A stretch of DNA of 64,000 nucleotides from Hymenopellis radicata (taxonomy: Eukaryota; Basidiomycota; Agaricomycetes; Agaricales; Physalacriaceae), in NCBI GenBank assembly GCA_015501595.1, contig JADNRX010000119.1, forward strand, positions 62,001 to 126,000, written 5' to 3'. This document shows positions 22,495-32,915 of this stretch, in pieces (the stretch's first letter is position 1; the number at the start of each line of letters is the position of its first letter). A program made the position numbers and the translations under genes. The notes beneath the pieces are model-generated. The model was not told the DNA's origin. It worked only from the letters and a program-made list of their open reading frames with translations, and ran no database searches.

Positions 22495-25213
22495 TGAGCT
22501 GATATTCATCTGAACAAGATCATGAAAATTATCAACCTCACAATCTAGCATGAAAGAGGATGGAAGACAGCAAATGTTGAAGCGCAGCTCAGATCTCATA
22601 ATTCGAAAGCAGTGGTGAGCGAGTCGAGCATCAAAGACAGGCTTATCACAAAACACTTGAAGTTCTCGTGATTTCTCCTTTGTGAATGACAGCGGAGCTG
22701 AGAATCGCGATCTCTGAGTGTCAAGTATGAATTCAGGAAATGAAGCATGATAGCATGATACAAGACTTGACGATACATGCAGAACAGAGTGGAGTGAATC
22801 AATACATGTCTTTGTGGTGGCTTCGTTCAAGCCGAGCAGTTGAGCGATCACGGGGATGGAAATGAGCTCCTGGGCGCATACAACAGCATGGAGAATATCG
22901 AGACGTCGATGAAGAAATTCTTCATCTTCCTCATCAAATGCTGCAGACAAGACCTGCTCGTAAAGCTGGTCAAGAAGCAAGGTACTGCCACTGGGACCCC
23001 CAGGCTTCAGTAGCTTCTGCAACTTTTCCCGTTGCTCATCATGGGATAGTGTATGGTGGGGAGGTGAGATGTACCTAACAGCGGTAGCAGCCGAAATGAA
23101 CAGTCCACCTGCCCGATGTGAGAGTTGTGTGAACTCGTCGGTGTCCCGCAGCCTCGGAAGCTTCTCAGCGAGAAATTTGGCTATATCATCTTGTACGTCG
23201 TCTAATGGTACCTCGTGCAGACGACAAATCATGTCCGCCGGAAGTTGGAAGGAATGGCAGAGCTCGACGATTTCGGGCTCTACGCGGCTTGTAACCAGAA
23301 ACTTGATTCCGGTCAAGCGCTTGTCCCCTACTACGCGAAAGCAGGTTCTTCAAGAACTCTACACTGTTATCGCTTTCATCGAGAGCATCAATGACGACCA
23401 CTGGTGCAGGTAGCCCATCCCGTTTAAGAAGTGACGAGACCATGGCGCGACAAGGAGGTTGTCGATCTGCGATGGATCGGAGCTTCGCCGAGGCGGAGCG
23501 TCCTTGAAGATGGGTACAAGCTCACTCGCATACGAACGGAATATTTCTGCGAGGTTACGGCAAATCGTTGGCACAATGAGCTGAGAGTCCTTGCTGTCGA
23601 GCTGGCGGGAGCAGAAGAAGGACACGAGGAGCTTGTTTTCGGTTCACATGCGCTCGGAGATGGTATAAGCAATGGTGGTTTTGCCTGTTCCGGCGAGACC
23701 AGTGAGCCAGAAAACAGGCGGAGAGTCAGCATCGTCGGCTCGAGCCCAAGCCATGATCTTGGTCGAGGATCTCGACTCGAGTGCCCGCTGTACATGGTCC
23801 GCGGAAAGGGTATCGCTCTTGATGGCGGCACGGAACGAACGCGTCGCGCGAACGGCGTAAATCACGAATGACGACCTCCTACAACGCGATCAGTATGAAA
23901 CTACGGCATCTGAACATAAACGAACATTGAGAAGATCTTGTACTTCCGTTCGATCTCTAGACCAACTTCGAGCTATAATTCAATTCATGAGTGAACCGAT
24001 GTTTGGAAGTAATCGTCTTACGCACCTGGAACACGTTGAAGACCTCCTTTATCTGCGACATGCGGCAACAAGCTTCCCAGCATCGACAGAATTCATAGCT
24101 AGTCTCACAATCAATCCATGAGCTTGAAGGCCTTTGATGTCTTTGACGATATTTTCCAGATCCCTGCCGATCATCAGCAGCAGATCAGACCAACTTAGCG
24201 CACACATACCTCGCCAGGTTCTTCATTTTTTGGTGCGAGTCATTCGTTGGGCGCATCCCTTTCAACCTCCTTGCGACCAGCGATGCGAGGGTATCAATAC
24301 TCTTTATCAGCCTCTCCATTTCCTCTTGATTAGCAGGAGTTTCCTACAGAAAGACTAAGACACCGATCAAGACTTGAGGAGCAACAAGCATACCTGGTAG
24401 GCATCAACACAGGCGAGAACCCCGCTAACAGCGCCCTTCAGTGGTGGACACGCGTCCGAAACCTCTTTCACAATCTTCAAGACTTCCTGAAATCCATGTA
24501 GTGAGGCCGATAGTAAACCTGTAGAGACATTTAAAAAATGTTTGAATATCGCGACGACGGTACTAGCCTGAAGCCGTAGTCCTAGGAGGATTTTCGCTGT
24601 CCGTAGAGGCATTCCTTACAGCAGCACTACTCGTGGTGGCGCTGGCGGTAACACTGGTAGGATCCGGAGCAGGAACAAATTCGCTGTTTGCAGAGTCGTT
24701 CCTTGATACAGCGGTGCTGGTTACGACGCTGATAGGAACTGGAGCCTGGGACGCATCGGGAGGACGTTCTTGGTTTGCGGAGTCGAGACTCCCTAATCCG
24801 GTGGCGCTGACATCAGTGTCGCCAGTGTTGCGCTTTTTCTTGCGATGAACCGCACGCAGGAATCGGTTTGGCCAGCTTTCAGAGGGCATGTCGTGGTATC
24901 AGACAAAGGGCTGTGAAAGACGAATTCCAGGAACCGTAAAACTTCGGCAACGCATGGCTGCGTGCTGGCTGTCATGATGAACGAAGACCTCGGATCGACA
25001 CAAATAGCCCGTGGGAGAGGGCTTCCGAGAGCGGCCAGTGTTTAGGCGGACAGTTCGCGGCGACGAGACGAGCCATTGCACAAAAGGATAGTGGATTTGA
25101 AATGACTTTTCTCGAGCGAGAGGGAATGTACAGATTGAATGCGTAGTAAGTGAAGTCGGATGGAACGTATCTCCGGCTAAGGTAGCTCCAAGTCACTTAT
25201 TCATCTCGCACGT

Positions 25214-25800
25214 TCACATTACCGCCCCGCGCTGGCTAACAAGACACCGGGCCAATCGTCGGTCAAGGTATGAACATTCCGCGCGCGCTGCAGATGTGCT
25301 ACCTCCAGCGCCAGAGCCACCAACGCCGAAAAAAAAAGTCCGAAGTCGAAAACTGCGAACTTGTCGGCGATGGCGTAAAGCTGGAAGCCGAAAGAACAGT
25401 CGCACAAGGGTGCTTAGCACAAGGGCGTCGTTGACGGTGGCTAGAGCCTGAGGCGCGAGCAGCGTTAGAGAGGGTACGATGGTGGTGGTGGTCGGAAAAA
25501 TACGCGTGGCAAGCGGTCCGGTCACGATCAGCAGCTCCGCCGTCTGATCGATCGGATATGCGTTTCGAAGAAGCTGTCTTTGCCCTCAATCAGAACTGGA
25601 CGCCTGGATAGAGCACCTTGAACGATTGCGAGGATGACCAACAAGGCAAGGCCGAGTTCAGGAGCTATCTGTCGAGGCCGGCGATGAGTATCAAGGAATA
25701 TCTTACGGGTGGAGCATTGGTGAAGGATGCTTCCAATAAAATTGGTCTCGTTCCTCGTGCATAGTACATGGTGAGCAATATTCACTGCGTTCTTCGATAT
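25214..25800 (-). pseudogene. Fragment of an unknown gene, similar to 4840-4975
   Basis: Minus-strand frames contain ELGLALLVILAIVQGAL (a possible membrane segment, about 25660) and a stretch that matches the 3' neighbour of metacaspase copy 1. No complete model. It lies downstream of metacaspase copy 2, with 1.7 kb of other DNA between, which copy 1 lacks. Confidence 0.3.
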
Positions 25801-25933
25801 TTCTCATGATAGTCACAGTTTACTGCAGAGTTCACGCTGTACCAGACCTCGACAGTTTCTTCCAGATTTAAATTACATTCGCGCTGGCGTGAACGCGAGG
25901 CATCTCCAGCTTCGTGACTAGTGGCTCTGGAGG

Positions 25934-27060
25934 ATGGGTGCTCAATCCCTGAACTCCTCCCTGCCCATGTTGAATACGGCGAACGAACTCGCCCGTGAAC
26001 ACAGAGTGGCGTTGGAGAAGGTTCGTCGCACTCTGTACGTAGGATCAATGTTTCCTCATTTAAATGCGTTCTCAAGGATGCTATTATACAGAGGCAGGAG
26101 GACTCCATGCGGAACTACGCCGACATTCAGAATACACGACGTCGCAGCACCAGCCACCACAGTCGAGCCCGCCACCCTCAGAATCAATACCACAGCCCCA
26201 ATCCCAGGCATTATCCGACACCACCCCAGTCGTACCCGACCCCGACCCAATCATTTCCACAGACTCCTGCCAAGGTTGAATATCGCGACTTTCGTCCAGA
26301 TCTCCCGGTTCCTCAGTCGGCCCGTCAACAGGCGGCGAAGCAGACATCAAGTACTCGTCTGCAATCCAGCAGGTGAAGCACAGAGACTCCGTTTTGCAAT
26401 CTGCTGCCTCGACCGCCACGAGTTATGCGCCACAAAGCGCGTATTCCGCGCAACGGCCCCAGGTCTCTGAACAGCAGCAGAGGACGGAGGCTGTTTTGGA
26501 TGGTGTGAGATCGGCGGCGGCGTCCAACCAAGTGACGAGTAAGCAGACGCATAAAGACGCGGTTCTGGATAGTGCACGCGCTGCTGCAGCGTCTACACAG
26601 CCTGGTTCTTCCCGTACGATTGTACAGTCGTTGTCTGGAGACTCGCAGGAAGATCGGCGTCGCGCTCAAGAGGGAGATTATAGAGAAGAAACGAAGGGAG
26701 AAACGACAGGTGGCTAGTCATGGATCCATGCCCTCGATTTTAAATCAAAGCACCCCGTCCGCGCCTCCTCTTACGCCACTACTACACAGTCCATACCCAC
26801 AATATAACTGCGTTTGATACCACCATCACAGTCTCAGTCGCAGGTAGCTCATGCCGCCACTGTCACGTTTACTGACCGGACACCCTCTGGACGGCGGATA
26901 GTAAGCGAGCCATGTTGCGTTCGATAACGGCCCTTACACCTCAGCGCCGAGCCCCGCTCCCGCCACTGTCTTCTTACCCGACCGTCTATTTAGCGCCGAC
27001 TCGGGACGGGGATGCCTATTTCCGACTTCTCATCAGACTCATAGTACCTCACTTGTATTG
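25934..27060 (+). CDS. Possible Ser/Pro/Ala-rich hypothetical gene
   Basis: Plus-strand open segments in one frame: 26064-26279 (EYTTSQHQPPQSSPPPSESI...) and 26280-26717, the latter with two copies of an A-V-L-D-x-x-R-x-A-A-A-S motif (DGVRSAAASNQ, DSARAAAASTQ). More protein-like stretches follow (VTFTDRTPSGRRIVSEP near 26870; ATVFLPDRLFSADSGRG near 26960), with GT/AG sites that would allow splicing. A stop at 26277 separates the first two. Composition suggests a disordered protein. I do not recognise a family; it may be a decayed gene. It lies between the unknown fragment and the metacaspase. Confidence 0.3.
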
Positions 27061-27239
27061 TAGATATATTTCTTACTACAAAGGCTGTTATTCCATTTTT
27101 TCAGTGCGGCACCAAAATGCGCACAAGGTGCCATTGACTCTGAGTATGATTATGAGTTGTACTTGAGTAGGGTGAGAAATACACTAAAAATGAAGGGATA
27201 CAAGAATAAGTTAAACATTAACTATCACATATCGCGCTC

Positions 27240-28918
27240 TCAACGTCGGGCGCATGATTTCACGGGTTCCAGGTGATTTTCTCGAGATTCTGAGACAGCA
27301 GTCAGCACGCACTCAAGATCGTAGGTCGTATTGAGACGTACTAATGGCTGATGGCTCGATAACTGCGGATCCTGAAAATTATTCATATCAGTCGACACTG
27401 CTGGCTGCTCGCCGCCCCGCCGTGGGTACTCCTTCATGGACTTTTTGTACTTCTTCGCCCCATCATGCAGATTTATAGCAGACTTGTGGAGCTCGTGGCT
27501 GATGCAGAGCATGAGGTCCTTCAGCAAGGGGTTCGGGTTTTCTCCTATGCGAAAGTTAGTGCTAGGGCATAGCCACAAAATTCAAACGCACTGAGAATCT
27601 TGACTAGCGCGATGGTCATTGAATTCCCACGCTCCTCCCATAATATCTGGCTGTCTTTACACGCACTGAGAGATATCACTTGTGCCATTTCGTGCTCAGA
27701 GCCATCCGGCTTGCACGAGCCGTCGCACGGAAACATTGCGATGGGGCTTTCGCATAACTCCATGGGAAACCTCGGCGTCGCCGCCGTCGACGGCTCATAT
27801 GCTGTCTTAACAGTGAGTTTGCGAGTCTGTACACGCCGCCGACCCTCGCAATGTTGGACAGAGCTTTTCCGTGTCTTGACCATAGAGTCACTGATAGTGA
27901 CGCGCTTCGTTTGATAAACGCCACGGGTGCTGACCGTAGGGCCGTCGTAGCCTTGCTCAAGAGCATTTTTCCGGACGTTGTGGTTCCAGAGGGAGAGGGA
28001 CCTGCGTTGACCCTTCGACACATATGGAACATAGACGCGGTTGCAGCGAAAATGGTCCAGGTCTACCAGTACAACATTAGTGGAGGTTTCAGGAAGGAAA
28101 GAAGTAGTATACCCAGCAGTGAGGCTGAATGGCACGAATCAAAGATTGCGATAAGCTGAGACCCTACGGGAAGCGAGTCTACGAGACGTGCTCTCAACTC
28201 CTGCACAAGGTCGTGAAATAGAAATACGAACTAGAGAAGATTAACGCACATTGTCGCGAATCACGAGTTTCTCGTCCATGAGTGTCTCGTCGTCCTTATC
28301 TTTTCCCATGGCATCCATCGGCACAAGACCTGCACCGTTATCAATAGGCGCCTACGAAGTGAACTGTGTGATACTGACATTCGTCCATTCCGTTCTCTTT
28401 GGTCACGGCGTAATCCCTATTATATAGTATCTGTTCGGCATAACCGGAGTCTGCAACGCCGTTAGTTGGACAGACATGAAAATAACATGGCGACATACAA
28501 TGGAAGAAGAAGTGATCGCTGGCCTTCGCGTCGCGCACGAGGTTGTCGATCTCTCGCAACTGAATGTGATGAGCAAGAGTATGGGGGCGCGGCAAGGCGG
28601 GACATACAATATTCTCGCGCGTAGGCTGAAAATGCGGCTCTCCGCCATCGTCTATCAGTGTCACAATGTCATCAGGGGAGTAGCGGTATTCCTCTGGGCT
28701 GGATGTCAGTCAACAGCGCGGGAGGAAAACATTGAGAACTTACTTATAACGAGATCCTTCATCTGCAATACATCCACATGAGAGCCCTGTCGTTGGCCAG
28801 GCTCAGCATAATGGATACCGATGAGAAGCGCCCTTCTCTTGGGTCTCGGCTCAGTAACGAACGGCGGGGCATACGGCCCCCGAGGTCCACGATGCTCGTT
28901 GAAGTTGATGATCTCCAT
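27240..28918 (-). CDS. Metacaspase-like protein with catalytic His replaced by Tyr, copy 2
   Basis: Seven or so exons splice in frame through short GT-AG introns: MEIINFNEHRGPRGPY...KRRALLIGIHYAE, KEYRYSPDDIVTLIDDGGEP, PTRENI/LREIDNLVRDAKASDHFFFH, YSGYAEQ...NGMDEC/LVPMDA, ELRARLVDSLPVGSQLIAIF-DSCHSASLL, LDHFRCNRVYVPYVSKG, then ISLSACKDSQILWEERGNSM and a C-terminal exon NPNPLLKDLMLCISHELHKS ending LSSHQPLVRLNTTYDL. This is the mushroom metacaspase (clan CD cysteine protease) architecture. The nucleophile Cys in DSCHS is kept (codon 28134-28132). The His of the usual HYSGH motif reads Tyr (TAT, codon 28442-28440), so proteolysis is probably lost or altered. The reading frame is otherwise intact. 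TATA box at 28959-28970. Confidence 0.85.
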
Positions 28919-28958
28919 CGTTGCAAGAGGTCAAAGCTGGGGACAGGATGGATAGCGC

Positions 28959-28970
28959 TTATATATAAAA
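28959..28970 (-). promoter_or_regulatory. TATA box of metacaspase copy 2
   Basis: A TTATATATAAAA run about 45 bp upstream of the ATG at 28918, conserved in copy 1. Confidence 0.55.
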
Positions 28971-29422
28971 TCTAGAAGGCACTGGTGAGGAAGGCTGTGT
29001 CGCGTTAGAACAGTAATGCAGTGCTTACCAGTGCCTACCTTCATGGGTCGCGAACCGCGAAATTGACGAAAAGTGTGAAAAGGTGAACAAATAGAATGCG
29101 ATGAAGACGGAAGATGAAGAGAAATGAAGGTGAAGGTCGAAGAGAAGGAGTTTACCGAAGGCTCTATATATGTCTTCTACCCGCTTTCACTTGTGAATTT
29201 ACACGTTCCTTGACTCAGCAATGTTACAGGCCCTCAAAGCCAGCGCTATATGACGCGTCAACGTGTTACGTCCGCGTTTAGTACTGTCAAGTTCGACATC
29301 GAAAGTGACCTGATCGGTTGAGTGCTAAACGTCTGTTTGCATGTTGGGTCCTGCCGTCATCGCGCTCTGCCTAATTATATTCTTTTGTCGTTGCAACAGG
29401 TTAATGTGATTGATAGGGTACC

Positions 29423-29767
29423 GTGAATCTGGCTAGCCTCAGTGAGATGCCAGTTGTCTGGCGGGGCCTCACCCTAGCCGCGAACCAAATACCACCTGCC
29501 GACGTCGCCCAGCAAATTCTGTGGGAACTTTTCGAGGTCAATTTCCGCTACGACCTGCTGGTTCTGGACCGCGCCTGCTACGACCTGAAGCCCAAAGGTT
29601 TCGACGCTCCTCGTCCTGGCGATGAGGATGGTCAAGTTCTGCCTTACGACGAACTTGACGCATCATCATTTGGGGATCGGCAAATGCGCGTTGTGGGTGC
29701 CATCCCCCACTTCAAGAGCAGGATGGTTCCAGAGGACACCGACGAGGGGCACAATGGTTTCTGGTAG
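29423..29767 (+). CDS. Hypothetical protein, probable last exon
   Basis: An open frame of about 115 codons with coding-like composition: VVWRGLTLAANQIPPADVAQ, QILWELFEVNFRYDLLVLDR, then a polar tail ending EDTDEGHNGFW. No family recognised. The first codon used is not ATG, so an upstream exon is likely; an acceptor-like CAACAG at 29395-29400 lies just upstream. The MITE at 29819 sits 50 bp after the stop. Confidence 0.4.
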   Translation: MNLASLSEMPVVWRGLTLAANQIPPADVAQQILWELFEVNFRYDLLVLDRACYDLKPKGFDAPRPGDEDGQVLPYDELDASSFGDRQMRVVGAIPHFKSRMVPEDTDEGHNGFW

Positions 29768-29818
29768 TAGTAGCATAATAATAATAAAAGTACAGATATC
29801 TTCAAAGTCCGTGTGGTA

Positions 29819-30082
29819 CTGTAGAGTTTCGTTCAATTCGTCAGGCCATGTGACGTGTGACCGGCCTGACGAAAATTTGATTTCGTCGCGGCGCCGTAGG
29901 TGCCGTGACCGGGGAAAAAAATTTCGTCATAACAGCCCGATTCGGTCGATTTTGGAGCCATTTTTCGTCAAATTTGATTGCCAGATTCGTCAGATTTTGG
30001 CGCGACCAGTGACATGTGTGACATTTCGTCGATTTTGGGTCCCTCGTGACCCGTGACCGACGAATTGATTGAAACTCTACAG
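29819..30082. mobile_element. MITE family 2, copy 2
   Basis: 264 bp between TA dinucleotides. It starts CTGTAGAGTTTCGTTCAATT with CGTCAGG and ends GACGAATTGATTGAAACTCT with ACAG. The interior repeats TTCGTC and GTGACC words as in the copy at 13688. Confidence 0.8.
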
Positions 30083-30634
30083 TAGGAGGGGTGGGCGTCC
30101 AATGACAGTATTATAACAATTCGCGTAATGATAGGCGAGGCCGACCTCCGCGATGGCAAGGTCTGTCGCGAGAAACTTATGCAAGAGCCGCTCTGCCGCC
30201 GCGGCTGCATCCTGTGAGAGGGGTGGAATACGGCGCCAACTTCGCATCACCCGATACAACCCACAAAACGCCTCCCGCCGCACCATGGGGAGATCCCAAT
30301 CTCCGTCAAGGTGGAAGTTCCCGCCAGAGACCGCTCTGATGATGACGTTGGAGATGATGATCTCCCCTATGAAGAAGCCTTCGAGTATCATCACGACGCT
30401 ATGAGCGATGTTTATGCGAGCTTCGCTCAGTGGAAGCATGCTGAGTTCCATATGACGGGAGCAGACATCCAACTTTTGGAAATTTTTGAGCAATTGGACA
30501 TGCCTCACCGCCTCACCCCGCCATCTTCACCGGCTTCTGTGGGTCTCTGGAACGTTATCGTGCCATGGGCCATTTTATTCGGAAACTCGCCTCCCCGCCT
30601 ACAATCATTCATACGGCTGGGACTGCTCTTCTAA
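30083..30634. other. Open frames on both strands, coding strand uncertain
   Basis: A minus-strand frame (30508-30077, 143 codons, includes WDLPMVRREAFCGLYRVMRS) and a plus-strand frame (about 30260-30634, acidic, includes DDDLPYEEAFEYHHDAMSDV) overlap almost fully. Both look protein-like and neither is recognised. The minus frame ends in the edge of the MITE. At most one can be a real gene. Confidence 0.3.
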
Positions 30635-30861
30635 CCTCCCCAACAATTTCTGGTCCTTCTCAGTCATCTGCTCCTCCTCAGTCATCCGCTCCTCCTCATC
30701 CATCCAATAGCTTGTCCAGCGGATCGGATCGCATTTTTGCGATCCGATCCGTATGATCCGGATCATGCCACGGGCCACGGTCAGGCTGAAGGGTGTCCGG
30801 ATCATTAGCACGGATATCCGTACAGTAATCCGTACCTTCCGTAGTAAATCTCACCCAATAA

Positions 30862-30995
30862 TTTTTTTTTTTGAGTAACGGAACAAAATGAACCCCGTGA
30901 GTATTGAACCCACAGAGTTCTGACAATCCTAAGCCCAGGCACCATAAGCCTGCAAATAGCATGAGTCATTTTACCACTAGGCCAGATGGTCTTAT
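30862..30995 (-). repeat. tRNA-derived SINE-like element
   Basis: On the minus strand: GACCATCTGGCCTAGTGGTA (A box TGGCCTAGTGG), about 75 bp, TGTGGGTTCAATACTCACGG (B-box-like), then GGGGTTCATTTTGTTCCG and a run of A on this strand about 20 bp on. The long middle excludes a normal tRNA. Shares the tail word CATTTTGTYC with the element at 12149-12238. Confidence 0.45.
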
Positions 30996-30999
30996 AAGA

Positions 31000-31469
31000 C
31001 TAGTTATCTCAGTACTCGTATCCAGTCCGGCACGCATATCGATTCCAAAAAAAAAGAATACCAAAAAAAACGTACACTAAATGTACAACAGGTGAAGTGA
31101 AGTAGCCGGTGTACACAGCCTGACGGCTCTAGACAGCTCTCTCTAAGTGGCTGTACGACTGCGCTGAAATATTTCCCGGAGAAGTGGCGAATTGTCAACA
31201 AGCGAGCGATTCACGGCAACAAGATGGTAGTGAAATTGTCTAAACGGTGTCATGTTAAGCCCATGAATTCGTGTAGCGGTAGAATCGTGAGTGTTTAGTG
31301 CAGACCTATCATGTTCGATTTGAGTTGGTGGACGCCGCATAATATCAGTGTGTCTCAAAGGTGTAAGTGACGTGGGAAAATATTTGTCAGCTGTCTAAAC
31401 TTTGTCTGTCTCCTGCTCGTCGACCTCAACGACCTCAAAACTCCCTCAAGACCGTCAGGAACCCTCAAA
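31000..31469. promoter_or_regulatory. Upstream region of the eL8 gene
   Basis: The last 90 bp are rich in CTC/CCTCAA words (CGTCGACCTCAACGACCTCA, then TCCCTCAAGACC), as seen before the start of fungal ribosomal protein genes. No TATA box is apparent. The left part holds A-rich runs and no gene. Confidence 0.35.
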
Positions 31470-32646
31470 ATGGTGAGCAGCCGCTATTATACGGCTCGGA
31501 GCTCTAGCATACGCGGTCTCCTCGTTTAACATCAAGAAACGAGTTGGATGGTGAGTACTCATTTTGGATAACCTTTATCGCCAAACTGACTAGAATGTAG
31601 ACCGCGCCAGCAAATGTAGAAATAGTTGCTGAGCATTTGCGATGAAGCACTATATACGCTGGGCCTGCATCGAGAGATGTATGGCGCTAGAGCTCCGAAG
31701 CCCAAGAAAATCAGAACGATTACTGATTGCTTCGTCTCGATGACCAGCCTCCCAAAACGAAATCCGGATCGGCCAAGAAGCCCGCTGCTGCGCCTTTCGG
31801 TGCCAGCAAGCGACCAAGGCTAAGAAGAACCCTCTCTTTGAGGCCAAGCCCAAAAACTTTGGTATCGGTGAGCCAGATTAAATTATTCGATACGCGACAG
31901 TTTATTGACTGTAGTAAAGGCCAGGACGTCCAGCACACCACCGACTTGACTCGTTTCGTCAAGTGGCCTGAATACGTCCGCCTCCAGCGTCAAAAGGTTA
32001 TCCTGAACCAGCGCCTGAAGGTTCCCCCTGCCATCGCCCAGTTCACGCACACGCTCGACAAGAACACTGCTACTCAGTTGTTCAAGCTTTTGAACAAGTA
32101 CCGTCCCGAGACGACCGCCGAGAAGAAGGCTCGTCTCACTGCCACTGCTGCCGCTGCCGCTGAAGACAAGAAAGAGGTTTGTGCGCATTTGTTGACATGC
32201 TCGTTCTCATTTCTGGTGTAGGAGACCAAGAAGCCTCTGTTCGTCAAATACGGTCTCAACCACATCGTCGCCCTCATCGAGGCCAAGAAGGCCTCCCTCG
32301 TTGTCATCGCCCACGATGTCGACCCCATTGAGCTCGTCGTCTTCCTCCCCGCTCTCTGCCGCAAGATGGGTGTCCCTACGTTATCGTCAAGGGCAAAGCT
32401 CGTCTCGGTACAGTCGTCCACAAGAAGACCGCCGCTGTTGTTGCTCTCCAGGATGTGAAGAGCGAGGACCAGCGGGAGCTCGCTACCCTCGTCAGCGCAG
32501 CCAAGGCTAACTTCTCCGACAAGTACGAGGAGCAGCGCAGGCAGTGGGGTGGAGGACTCCGTGGCAACAAGTCCACCCAGATGCTCCGCAAGCGTGCAAA
32601 GGCTGCTGGCCAGAGCGTGACTTCTGCTTCGCTCGGCAAGCTCTGA
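31470..32646 (+). CDS. RPL8: 60S ribosomal protein eL8 (L7Ae/L8 family), two apparent 1-bp deletions
   Basis: Large-subunit ribosomal protein. Exon 1 is probably just ATG (31470-31472) followed by donor GTGAGC; a second ATG-GTGAGT at 31549 is an alternative. Exons: 31748-31867 ([20 protein letters not shown]), 31920-32176 ([40 protein letters not shown]), 32223-32646 ([39 protein letters not shown]; ending [10 protein letters not shown]). Two frame breaks are visible: G is missing after 31810 (AAGCGACC where AAGGCGACC fits) and C is missing in CCC at 32374-32376 (CCCTACGTT where CCCCTACGTT restores [10 protein letters not shown]). Both lie in short homopolymers of an essential gene that is otherwise fully conserved, so assembly error is more likely than decay. 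Confidence 0.92.
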
Positions 32647-32915
32647 ACGGCTCTTACTTGACGGTCTTGGGGATCAACTTAGTACTATATGGTATGCTAT
32701 GTAGATATGCTCATGTTATGCAGTAGTGAATCTATTCACTTGTACTGTTCTCATCATGGACCATGTCGAGTATCGTAAATTGTCGAGGATTGAATACGAC
32801 TGCATTAAAGCTGATGTTGTAAACTTCATAAATTCCATTCAGCTATAATTTGCGCAACCCTATTTTAGGGTTTGAAAGCCGTCTTGCTTTCTTACCACCT
32901 GCTTCAATTGCTCTG

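Larger units (their letters stand above)
18926..24889 (-). pseudogene. NACHT-WD40 NOD-like receptor gene interrupted by a hAT-type element
   Basis: Minus-strand gene from the ATG at 24889 (MPSESWPNRFLRAVHRKKKR). Exons code a Ser/Thr-rich head, a helical N-terminal domain (CPPLKGAVSGVLACVDAYQ at 24450-24400), and a NACHT domain with Walker A GLAGTGKTTIAY (about 23680), Walker B VVVIDALDES (about 23400) and FLVTSRVEPE (about 23300). A helical arm follows, then a 752-codon tail with about 13-14 WD40 repeats (21127-18926). Such proteins are cytosolic STAND switches linked to non-self recognition and cell death. At 21408-22486 a hAT element splits the reading S-S-V-L-Q-Y-A-G between duplicated 8-bp sites; the upstream frame stops inside it. 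Three further frame breaks are seen near 24055, 23440 and 23340, the first and last in short homopolymers. The WD40 half is fully open, so inactivation looks recent or partly an assembly artefact. Confidence 0.88.
27166..29150. repeat. Segmental duplication, copy 2 (partner 4977-6840)
   Basis: Nearly identical to 4977-6840 in the same orientation over the whole metacaspase gene, promoter and about 200 bp upstream. This copy keeps the segments missing from copy 1 near 27620 and 28260-28430. Confidence 0.9.

Noticed and set aside
30077..30508. Minus-strand 143-codon gene
   Set aside because: Overlaps an equally plausible plus-strand frame, ends in a MITE and has no recognisable domain; listed only as uncertain.
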